Source: DATFVJ01 sp963851085
GTDB taxonomy: Bacteria > Actinomycetota > Actinomycetes > Streptosporangiales > Streptosporangiaceae
DNA: 64,000 nt
Assembly (NCBI GenBank): GCA_963851085.1
Contig: CAWKNX010000023.1
Location: 186,001-250,000, forward strand
Reading direction: 5' to 3'
Below the pieces are notes generated by a model. That model was not told where the DNA came from, searched no databases, and worked only from the letters and a program-made list of their open reading frames with translations. This document shows, in pieces, positions 42,823-50,518 of this stretch. How positions within the stretch are numbered: position 1 is the stretch's first letter; each line of letters opens with the position of its first letter. The translations under genes and the position numbers were made by a program.

Positions 42823-44937
42823 GTGACCGCCCCTATCAGCACGCCTGTGCCCGGAACACCTGCCGGCGCCGATGCGTATACGGCGCATCACCTGTCGGTG
42901 CTCGACGGCCTCGACGCGGTCCGCAAGCGCCCAGGGATGTACATCGGCTCGACCGACAGTCGAGGCCTGCTGCATTGCCTGTGGGAGATCTTCGACAACT
43001 CGGTGGACGAGGCACTCGGCGGGCACTGTTCGCGCATCGAGGTCACGACGCACGCCGACGGCAGCGCGGAGGTTCGCGATGACGGCCGCGGGATCCCGGT
43101 CGACACCGAACCCAAGACCGGCCTGACCGGCGTGGAGCTTGTGATGACCCGGCTGCACGCCGGCGGCAAGTTCGGCGGCGGTTCCTACACCGCGTCCGGC
43201 GGGCTGCACGGGGTCGGGGCTTCGGTCGTGAACGCGCTCGCCGCCCGGCTGGACGTGGAAGTCGACCGCGGCGGCCACACCCATGCCGTCAGTTTCAGGC
43301 GCGGCGTGCCTGGCGAGTTCGCCGGCCCGGGCCCGCAGGCACCATTCACCCCAGCGCCAGGCCTGCGTCAGGTGCGCAGGATCGCCAGGCGGGTGACGGG
43401 CACGAGGATCCGGTTCTGGCCGGACCGGCAGATATTCCTGCGCGACGCGGAGATCCCGTCCGGCGCGCTTGCCGAGCGTGCCCGCCAGACCGCCTACCTC
43501 GTGCCCGGGCTCACCGTGTCCGTGGTCGATGCCCGTGACCAGGAGGCTGGCGAGGACGGTGGCCCCGCCGAGCGGGAGTTCAGGTTCGACGGCGGCATCA
43601 GCGAGTTCTGCGCCCACCTCACGCCCGACGAACCGGTCACCGACGTCGTGCGCCTGTCGGGTTCCGGGCGGTTCACCGAGACCGTCCCCGTGCTCGACGG
43701 GCAGGGCCACATGACTCCCGCCGACGTGGAGCGCGAACTCAGCGTCGACGTCGCGCTGCGCTGGGGGACCGGTTACGACAGCGTGACCCGCTCGTTCGTG
43801 AACGTCATCGCGACGCCGAAAGGCGGCACGCACGTCGCGGGCTTCGAGCGGGCACTTGTCCGCACCCTCAATGAGCAGATGCGCGGCGTCAGGCTGCTCA
43901 AGAACGGCGACGACCCGGTGGCCAAGGAAGATGTGGCCGAGGGGATGACCGCTGTGGTGGCGGTCCGGCTGCCCGAGCCGCAGTTCGAGGGCCAGACCAA
44001 AGAGGTGCTCGGCACACCGGCCGCGTCGAAGATCGTGGCGCAGGTCGTCGGGCAGGAGCTTCGGTCGTTCTTCACCGAGCCCAAGCGTGGCCAGAAGCAG
44101 CAGGCGCGCGCGGTGCTCGAAAAGGTCGCGTCCGCGGCCAAGGCCCGGATCGCCGCTCGTGAGCACCGCGAGAACCAGCGCCGCAAGAGCGCGCTCGCAA
44201 GTTCCGCGCTGCCCGCGAAGCTGGTCGACTGCCGATCCGCCGACGACCGAAGCGAGCTGTTCATCGTGGAGGGCGACTCAGCCCTCGGCACCGCCAAGCT
44301 GGCGAGGAACTCGGAGTTTCAGGCGCTGCTGCCGATCCGGGGCAAGATCCTCAACGTGCAGAAGGCGTCGCTGGCCGACATGCTCAAGAACACCGAGTGC
44401 GCCGCGATCATCCAGGTGCTCGGCGCCGGGTCGGGGCGCACCTTCGATCTCGACGCCGCGCGCTACCAGCGGGTCATCTTCATGGCCGACGCCGATGTCG
44501 ACGGCGCGCACATCCGGTGCCTGCTGCTCACCTTGTTCCACCGGTACCTGCGCCCGATGCTCGACGCTGGCCGCGTATTCGCGGCCGTGCCGCCGCTGCA
44601 CCGCATCGAGCTGACGAATCCGCGCAAAGGCCAGCAGAAGTACCGCTATACCTATTCCGATCCGGAACTGCACCGCAGTCTGCTCGAACTCGAGCGCAAG
44701 GGCCAGCGCTGGCACGAGCCCGTGCAGCGCTACAAGGGCCTCGGGGAGATGGATGCGGCCCAGCTCGCCGAGACCACGATGGATCCCCGGCGCCGTACTC
44801 TCCGGCGGATCCGTGTCGACGACACGGCTGCCGCCACTGTCATATTCGACTTGCTGATGGGTAACGAGGTCGCCCCACGCCGCGACTTCATCGTGAGTGG
44901 GGCGGCCGAGCTTGATCCCTCCCGCATCGATGCCTGA
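42823..44937 (+). CDS. parE: Type II DNA topoisomerase subunit B (ParE/second GyrB)
   Basis: ATPase subunit of a type IIA topoisomerase. GTG 42823 has a GGAGGAG site. 704 residues. GHKL ATPase: LDAVRKRPGMYIGST, LWEIFDNSVDEAL, DDGRGIPVD, GGLHGVGASVVNAL. Then a transducer domain, and TOPRIM with IVEGDSALGTA and FMADADVDGAHIRCLLL, then the RYKGLGEMDAAQLAETTMD-x-RRR tail. The position beside hrdB matches Streptomyces parE (SCO5822), so topoisomerase IV is more likely than gyrase. The partner parC is not in the window. Confidence 0.93.
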   Translation: MTAPISTPVPGTPAGADAYTAHHLSVLDGLDAVRKRPGMYIGSTDSRGLLHCLWEIFDNSVDEALGGHCSRIEVTTHADGSAEVRDDGRGIPVDTEPKTGLTGVELVMTRLHAGGKFGGGSYTASGGLHGVGASVVNALAARLDVEVDRGGHTHAVSFRRGVPGEFAGPGPQAPFTPAPGLRQVRRIARRVTGTRIRFWPDRQIFLRDAEIPSGALAERARQTAYLVPGLTVSVVDARDQEAGEDGGPAEREFRFDGGISEFCAHLTPDEPVTDVVRLSGSGRFTETVPVLDGQGHMTPADVERELSVDVALRWGTGYDSVTRSFVNVIATPKGGTHVAGFERALVRTLNEQMRGVRLLKNGDDPVAKEDVAEGMTAVVAVRLPEPQFEGQTKEVLGTPAASKIVAQVVGQELRSFFTEPKRGQKQQARAVLEKVASAAKARIAAREHRENQRRKSALASSALPAKLVDCRSADDRSELFIVEGDSALGTAKLARNSEFQALLPIRGKILNVQKASLADMLKNTECAAIIQVLGAGSGRTFDLDAARYQRVIFMADADVDGAHIRCLLLTLFHRYLRPMLDAGRVFAAVPPLHRIELTNPRKGQQKYRYTYSDPELHRSLLELERKGQRWHEPVQRYKGLGEMDAAQLAETTMDPRRRTLRRIRVDDTAAATVIFDLLMGNEVAPRRDFIVSGAAELDPSRIDA

Positions 44938-45183
44938 CCAGACGCCGCCCCCACACAGCAACCTCGGGCAAACGCCGCCCAGATCTACCTCCTCCAGCTG
45001 CGGAACCTCATAGCGGCGGCGCCCGGCGCGGGACCCGAAGCAGGTGCGGAGCACCCGGCACTGCGGCTACCTTGCTCGCGTCGACGCCTGACCGTCGACG
45101 GGTGGCAAGCCATCACGTTGAGCAGCCGACTCGTCGCTGAGACTCGACAGATGCACCGTTTAGTTGCGGCATAATTACATTCC

Positions 45184-45693
45184 GTGACTGAACGTTTGGT
45201 GCTTGCTCAGTACCTGCTTGCCCAGTACCTACGCGAGCAGGCGCACTGGCGGCTGGATGCCGTCGACGACAATCCCGCCCGCGCGGCGCGTTGCGTGCTC
45301 GCTCTCATCGATGCTGCCGGATATGTCCGCGAACTGCCCGGGGACGACCCCTGCGTGGCCGCACTCGCCGTCGCGGGCTGTTTCGCCGGTGGCGCCTTCG
45401 ACCCCGGTGCCGAGACGAGGGACTTCATCCGGCGCTGGCAGTACCAGGAACAGCCCACCGCGGGCCCCAGGGACCTGCTGGGCGCGCTCGCCACGCGCTG
45501 CGCTGCCCGCCAGCAGCATGCACTCGTGCCGCCACTGCCGCGCGCGCCGGCTGATGGCCGCAAGCCGCGGCGTGCTTCCTCAGGCGACCGCGGTGCGGTG
45601 CCCGAGCCACCGGCACCGGCCGAGGGCCGCCGCGTCCGGCAGGCGGCCGCACGCGCCGCCGCACTGGGCCGCGGCGGCCGTCGCCACCGCTGA
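45184..45693 (+). CDS. Hypothetical protein
   Basis: 169 residues from GTG 45184. The first 105 residues form a helical domain (LVLAQYLLAQYLREQAHWRL...AARCVLALIDAAGYVRELPGDD), the rest is Pro/Arg/Ala-rich. A CATAAT hexamer ends 8 nt before the GTG with no ribosome site, suggesting a leaderless transcript. I do not recognise the family. Confidence 0.55.
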   Translation: MTERLVLAQYLLAQYLREQAHWRLDAVDDNPARAARCVLALIDAAGYVRELPGDDPCVAALAVAGCFAGGAFDPGAETRDFIRRWQYQEQPTAGPRDLLGALATRCAARQQHALVPPLPRAPADGRKPRRASSGDRGAVPEPPAPAEGRRVRQAAARAAALGRGGRRHR

Positions 45694-45935
45694 GCGGCAG
45701 GCAGCTCACACGGCGGCGGTCGGCCGGCGTGCGTAGAGAGTTTGCTACCAGAGAGGTGACAAGACGCTTTCCTGGCAGTTCGGGTACTTACCCGGTAATC
45801 CCAGGATCTGTGCTGAGCGTCACACAGGAAGAGATAACCACGCGGCTCGTAACGTTGTGTACACGGAGTACCGACGGCCGGTCCGCAGCGGCTTACCAAG
45901 GCATGTGGGGGTGCTTAGGGAAACCACGCTGAGCT

Positions 45936-47384
45936 ATGCGGGGTGACGGCGACATGACACGACCACTCACCGACATGACACGACCACTCACACAGGGAGC
46001 ACGGCTGGTAGCTGTCGAGTCCGGGTTGGTCGGCCAGAACTCCGCCTCGTGGGATGACGAAGCCTGGTCGCACGTCCCTGACGACGAGGGCGAAGCGTTC
46101 GCTGTCCAAGCGGCCGTAGCTGCCGAACGGGCCCGCATCGGGCGTGAAATGCACGATTGCATCGGCAAGAACCTGCTGGGCATAGCCATCGCCGCGGCAT
46201 CACTCTGCTCGCAGCAGCGGCCCGCCGACCAGCACTCGCTGGACCAGCGACTCCGTGATCTTGCCCGGCTTGCCCAGCACGCCGTCGCCGAGACGTGGTC
46301 CGTCATCAACAACCTGAGGGATGACGCGCTTGGCGACGCGGTCAGGTGCGTGGCGGCAGCCTGGGGCATCGCCGCGGGAGCCAGCGTAAGCGTCGCGGTA
46401 GCGCCGGGCAGCGAGGCCACGGAGGAGATCCGGCGCGAGATCGTCGTCATCCTGCACGAGGTGCTGCGCAATGTGGAAAAGCACGCTCATGCCTCCCAGG
46501 TGCAGGTCTCGTTGCGCAGGATGGCGCAGGGGATCTCGCTCACCGTCGCAGACGATGGCGTCGGTTTCTCCCCCCCGGCCGACGTGCGGGAGCTGGAATC
46601 GGCAGGCCGCCAGGGGCTGATCGGGATCGCTGAGCGTGCCCGGCGGGTCGGTGGCGTCTTGACCATAAGATCCCGGCCGGGCCCGGGTACCCGGATCGTG
46701 GTCCAGATTCCGGTGCCCGCCACCGGCAGGCGCGAGCCGGCGGCGGCGCCGCCGGTGGCGCCGGTGGCGCGGGTGGTTATCGCGGAGGAGAACCCGGTGC
46801 TGCGATCGGGCCTGCGCACGGTACTGGAGTCCGCGCCAGAGGTCGAGATCGTCGCTGAGGCGGTGAACGGCAAAGAGACGATCGAGCAGGTCAGACGGCA
46901 CCGGCCCGATGTGCTCCTGTTCGACGCCTGCATGCAGATGGCGGATGGGTCGGCGGTCATCCCCCAGGTCGACGAGCTCACTCAGGTGGTCGTGCTGACT
47001 TGTGCCGACGACGGCAGCCTCGCCGTGCGCACTGCCGGGGCCGGTGAGCACCGATATGCGGCGCTTGGCGAGTTCGAACCGGCCGATCTGATTCAGATCA
47101 TGCTTGACGCGGCGCGGCGGAACCCGGTGCCTTCACTTCACCCTGCCAACTCCGAAGACCGCACTCAGCACGGTAACGGCATGGTGTGGCGCCATCGCGG
47201 CGGCGAACTGACGCCGCGCGAGCGCGAAGTCATGGGGCTGATCGCCGATGGCCTGTCGAACCGGCAGATAGCGGCACGGCTTGTGATCTCAGAGAAAACG
47301 GTGAAGAACCATATTTGCAGCATCTATCAGCGCATCGGCGTTTACGGCCGAAGCCAGGCGGTCAACCGCTGGCGGGAGCTGTGA
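45936..47384 (+). CDS. Fused histidine kinase-receiver-LuxR regulator
   Basis: 482 residues uniting both halves of a NarL-type two-component system. A HisKA_3 dimerisation helix has the phospho-His in RARIGREMHDCIGKNLLG (about residue 70); the HATPase has N-box HEVLRNVEKHAH, VADDGVGF and GLIGIAERA; a receiver follows (ARVVIAEENPVLRSGLRTVLE, phospho-acceptor Asp in LLFDACM) and a LuxR helix-turn-helix (LTPREREVMGLIADGLSNRQIAARL-x-ISEKTVKNHI). The receiver is degenerate: the first acidic pair is EE and the conserved Lys is missing. There is no sensor or membrane segment, so it senses in the cytoplasm. An 18-bp direct repeat near the start encodes a doubled MTRPLT, leaving three possible ATGs (45936, 45954, 45975). 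Confidence 0.88.
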   Translation: MRGDGDMTRPLTDMTRPLTQGARLVAVESGLVGQNSASWDDEAWSHVPDDEGEAFAVQAAVAAERARIGREMHDCIGKNLLGIAIAAASLCSQQRPADQHSLDQRLRDLARLAQHAVAETWSVINNLRDDALGDAVRCVAAAWGIAAGASVSVAVAPGSEATEEIRREIVVILHEVLRNVEKHAHASQVQVSLRRMAQGISLTVADDGVGFSPPADVRELESAGRQGLIGIAERARRVGGVLTIRSRPGPGTRIVVQIPVPATGRREPAAAPPVAPVARVVIAEENPVLRSGLRTVLESAPEVEIVAEAVNGKETIEQVRRHRPDVLLFDACMQMADGSAVIPQVDELTQVVVLTCADDGSLAVRTAGAGEHRYAALGEFEPADLIQIMLDAARRNPVPSLHPANSEDRTQHGNGMVWRHRGGELTPREREVMGLIADGLSNRQIAARLVISEKTVKNHICSIYQRIGVYGRSQAVNRWREL

Positions 47385-47419
47385 CCGGCTTTGCCGCCCA
47401 GGCTCTGGCCCCTGCTTGT

Positions 47420-48145
47420 TCAGCCGGGTGGACCACCGGAGCCAATCAGGCCAGCGCGCCGTGCGAGCGCGACCGCGGCCAGCGTGGAATGAACGTCAAG
47501 CTTGCCCATCAGGTTCTGGATATGGGTGCGGACGGTATTGCTCGACAGGCATAGTTCTCCCGCGATGGCGTCCCTGCTCATGCCCGAAGCCAGACAGCAC
47601 AGGACCTCGTTCTCGCGTCTGGTCAGCGTGGCGATGAGCAGCTCGTGCTCCGTGCGGTCACGCTGTGTGGAGGTCAGCTCGGCGAGAACTTGGGTGAGGA
47701 GCCGGGGCGGTATCCATGTCTCCCCGCTCATCGCACCGCGAACCACCGCCAGCAGTTGCTCCACCGGCTCGTCCTTCGGCACCCAGCCGGAGACGCCGAC
47801 GCGTGCGGCCTCGACAACCCGGCTCTCGTCCTCACCTGCGGTGACGATGACAACACGCACGTTGGGATTCTCTGACAACACCTCGTCCGCAAACCGGATG
47901 CCGTCGCGCCCATCAAGGTCGACATCGAGCAGCACCACGTCCACCGGACGTTCGCTCAGCACCCAACGCGCCTGCTCGATCGTTGTGGCTGGGGCCGCGT
48001 TGACTCCCGGTTCGGCGTCGAGCCTGCACGCAAGTGCCTCCGCGAAGGCGTGATGATCGTCCACGACCAGGAGCTGCCTGGTGTGCGACCCGCGCAGCCT
48101 GCGTGAGGCCAGATTTGTCGGCGGCAGCCCCGACGTGGTGGTCAG
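47420..48145 (-). CDS. NarL-family response regulator 2
   Basis: Third gene of a kinase-regulator-regulator operon. Receiver: QLLVVDDHHAFAEALACRL, acceptor Asp in VVLLDVDLDGRDG, Thr in VVIVTAG, Lys in GWVPKDEP. LuxR helix-turn-helix: LTRRENEVLCCLASGMSRDAIAGELCLSSNTVRTHI. No ATG, GTG or TTG lies at a sensible place upstream of the receiver. A CTG at 48145 overlaps the previous stop as CTGA, copying the GTGA overlap between the first two genes, so I propose a CTG start with coupled translation (about 241 residues). The open frame that begins further upstream runs inside the neighbouring gene. Confidence 0.82.
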   Translation of the reverse strand: MTTTSGLPPTNLASRRLRGSHTRQLLVVDDHHAFAEALACRLDAEPGVNAAPATTIEQARWVLSERPVDVVLLDVDLDGRDGIRFADEVLSENPNVRVVIVTAGEDESRVVEAARVGVSGWVPKDEPVEQLLAVVRGAMSGETWIPPRLLTQVLAELTSTQRDRTEHELLIATLTRRENEVLCCLASGMSRDAIAGELCLSSNTVRTHIQNLMGKLDVHSTLAAVALARRAGLIGSGGPPG

Positions 48146-48831
48146 CAGCTGCCGCCCGCCGCCTGGACCGACGTGCCGAGGGAGTACCGGCCGGGCCGGC
48201 CGAACAGGCCGGTCTGCGCCGCTACCGTGGTCGCCTCCAGCTGCGAGTGGACCCCGAGCTTGACCAGAACGTTCTGGACGTGAGTCCGGGCGGTACTCTG
48301 TGCGATAGCGAGTGATCGCGCGATTTGCTTGGTGCATTCCCCTTCCATCATCCGCATCAGCACCTCTTTTTCACGCGAGGTGAGGAACCCGAGCAGCCAG
48401 TCACTGTCGCGGGCGACTGGCTGATGGAGGCTGCGGACCACGGCCCGCAGCAGGCCGGTGTCAAGGACCCGTTCACCTGCCCGCACGCGGGCGAGAGCGT
48501 GAACGATGTCGGCCACTTGCTGGTCCTTCCGGATGAAGCCGGCAACACCCCCCTCGATCGCGGCGGATACGACATCGGGATCTGAGGTTGCCGAGAGCAT
48601 GACGACCTTGACGCGGGGATACCGCGCGCAGACCACCCGCAGGACGTCAAGACCGCTGGCGCCGGGAAAGCGGACATCGAGCAGGCAGATGTCAGGCTGG
48701 TGCGCGGCGACGGCGGCGAGCACCTCCTCCGGCGAGGTAGCGGATGCCGCCACGGTCAGCCCATGCCCGGTCAGCGCTACCGTCAGCGCATCGATGAACA
48801 GGCGGTGATCGTCGCCGAGCACCAGTCTCAC
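48142..48831 (-). CDS. NarL-family response regulator 1
   Basis: 229 residues. Receiver MRLVLGDDHRLFIDAL, acceptor Asp in ICLLDVRFPG, Ser in VVMLSATSD, Lys in GFIRKDQQ. LuxR helix-turn-helix LTSREKEVLMRMMEGECTKQIARSLAIAQSTARTHV. The GTG at 48831 overlaps the kinase stop (GTGA). A likely partner of the upstream kinase; its targets are unknown. Confidence 0.92.
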   Translation of the reverse strand: MRLVLGDDHRLFIDALTVALTGHGLTVAASATSPEEVLAAVAAHQPDICLLDVRFPGASGLDVLRVVCARYPRVKVVMLSATSDPDVVSAAIEGGVAGFIRKDQQVADIVHALARVRAGERVLDTGLLRAVVRSLHQPVARDSDWLLGFLTSREKEVLMRMMEGECTKQIARSLAIAQSTARTHVQNVLVKLGVHSQLEATTVAAQTGLFGRPGRYSLGTSVQAAGGSC

Positions 48832-49514
48832 CGGGCACCTGCCCCGCGGCCCGCTGACGCGTTCGGCAAGAACAGCCGGACCAGCGTCTGGCCGGTCGGA
48901 AGCTGTTCATGTTCCAGCCACCCCCCGCACTCAGCGAGCATCTGCCGGGTGACCCGCAGGCCGATGCCGTGGTCTCGTGCTACCTTCCCGAAACCCGGAC
49001 CGTCGTCGACAATCTCGAGCAGTTCCACGTCCCTGCCTGGCTGCTGGGTCAGCTCGACGCGGCCGTCCTGGCCTGCGGCACGGGTCGCGTTGGACAGGAC
49101 GTTGGCGAGGGCGCGGCGAAGCCGTACGGGTGTCCCCACCACATATCGTGGCTCCCCGTCTGCCTGGTGCAATTCGATCAACCCCGGATAAATCAAGCGT
49201 TCTGCGGCCACTGCGTCCCGCACCAGCGCACAGACATCGGCCACTTCGGTGCCATCCTGAACCATCAGGAGGTCACGTATGATCTTGGACATCCAGGTCG
49301 CCTGCTCGGCGATCTGCCCGAGCCGCCGCCGCACCTGGTCCGGTTCCTGTGAATGCGCCGCGGCCGCGGATACCAGCGCCAGGATCGCCGCGACTGGCTG
49401 ACGCAAATCGTGAGCGGCCTGCCGGATCAGGTCAGGTGCGGCAGGTGCCTCGGCAAGCACTTGCCGTGGCGCACAGGCCAGGTCGGCCGCACGCTGCCGC
49501 GCCCGCGTTGTCAT
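48828..49514 (-). CDS. Sensor histidine kinase without sensor domain
   Basis: 228 residues from ATG 49514. H-box in LIRQAAHDLRQPVAAILALV, N-box LRRALANVLSNATRAAG, G-box DDGPGFGK and GIGLRVTRQML. It has no transmembrane segment or recognisable sensor, so it is a soluble kinase probably dependent on a partner for input. First gene of the operon with the two regulators. Confidence 0.88.
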   Translation of the reverse strand: MTTRARQRAADLACAPRQVLAEAPAAPDLIRQAAHDLRQPVAAILALVSAAAAHSQEPDQVRRRLGQIAEQATWMSKIIRDLLMVQDGTEVADVCALVRDAVAAERLIYPGLIELHQADGEPRYVVGTPVRLRRALANVLSNATRAAGQDGRVELTQQPGRDVELLEIVDDGPGFGKVARDHGIGLRVTRQMLAECGGWLEHEQLPTGQTLVRLFLPNASAGRGAGAR

Positions 49515-49603
49515 ATAGTCCCCCACCGGTAATCCGAGGCTCGGTGAAAATGAACGGTCCCCGTCGAACCAGTGTCTTGCTCGGATACCCGATGTGGACA
49601 CGA

Positions 49604-49615
49604 GGTTACGTAACC
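49604..49615. promoter_or_regulatory. Perfect 12-bp palindrome GGTTACGTAACC
   Basis: It lies 90 bp upstream of the kinase start codon. A related half-site ACGTTACGTGAC lies about 85 bp further upstream. Candidate operator for regulation of the two-component operon. Confidence 0.45.
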
Positions 49616-50111
49616 CATTCTGCGGGCATCTCCGCGATTCCAAAAGTCCCTGGGCCGGCCCAAATACTTATTGCATTCATCTGCCAACGTTACGTGACTA
49701 TCAGTGACCGCATCCCGGGCCTGGCTAAGCGTGGAGATGCCCGCGTAGCGCGGCCGGGCCTGCGCACCCATCCTGCGCCCGCGCCAATCCGGCGTGCGCC
49801 TGAGCTGCGGCGCAGATGCCATTCCTGGACGTTTTCCGTAAGGGCAGGACAACGGCACGTGCGATCCCCATGGGCCGATGTGGGCAAGGCCGGCTGGGCC
49901 CTGGCCGGCCGTAGATCACGAGCATCTGCCTGAGCCTTGCCCGGGTCCTGCCCGAAACCGCGGAAACGGACGCCGTCGCTGCTCACCAGTCGCCCGGCGA
50001 GGATGTCCCGCCTCGTGGCCGGCCGGGGCCTCCCGGCCACGCCGGACGCCGCCGCATCCGGTGGGCGTGGGCCCGGCTGGTCCGGGCCGCCCAGGCGGGT
50101 CCCCGGCCTCG

Positions 50112-50154
50112 CCTACTGCATTTTACGTAGAGCAGCTACGTAAAATGCTGTAGG
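50112..50154. promoter_or_regulatory. Extended 43-bp inverted repeat
   Basis: CCTAC-T-GCATTTTACGTAG, 5-nt loop AGCAG, then the complement CTACGTAAAATGC-T-GTAGG; 18 of 19 arm positions pair. Much richer in A and T than its surroundings. It could be an operator, a terminator or the end of an element. Confidence 0.55.
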
Positions 50155-50518
50155 CAACAGGAAAGCGATCAGTATGCGCGAGGCGAGTGGCCGTCCGGGC
50201 CTTTCAGATTGGCCTCTCGCATGAGCCAAAGACGCAGGTCACCGTGCCAAGGCACTTGTTTTCCGCGCGGGATCGGCCGTATCATCGATTAGGTGCTATG
50301 CGGGTGGTGGGGGGCTGGGATGCTATCGCGGTCACGGCGCACGACCCGTTGGGCCTGACAACTTATTCGTCTTTCTTATCCATGGCGGGGTTTCACGCGG
50401 CCTGGCCGGCTGAGTTCCAGGGGCCATCGGGCAATGATTCCGCGCCCTTGGAGGCGTGCGCCAACATGCGATCCGTCCCATCGCTCGTCCGGTCATGCAC
50501 CACGAAGGAGCCATGCAC

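Larger units (their letters stand above)
49515..50518. other. 1-kb intergenic region upstream of the kinase operon and beta-helix gene
   Basis: No supported gene; open frames are short and arginine-rich. It carries two notable palindromes (49604-49615 and 50112-50154). The right end should hold the promoter of the secreted protein. Confidence 0.55.

Noticed and set aside
49349..49933. 194-residue plus-strand frame upstream of the kinase operon
   Set aside because: Mostly antisense to the kinase and its promoter region, arginine/proline-rich, no motif.
50187..50518. 111-residue open frame before the beta-helix gene
   Set aside because: No ribosome site, atypical composition, and it overlaps the true signal-peptide start.
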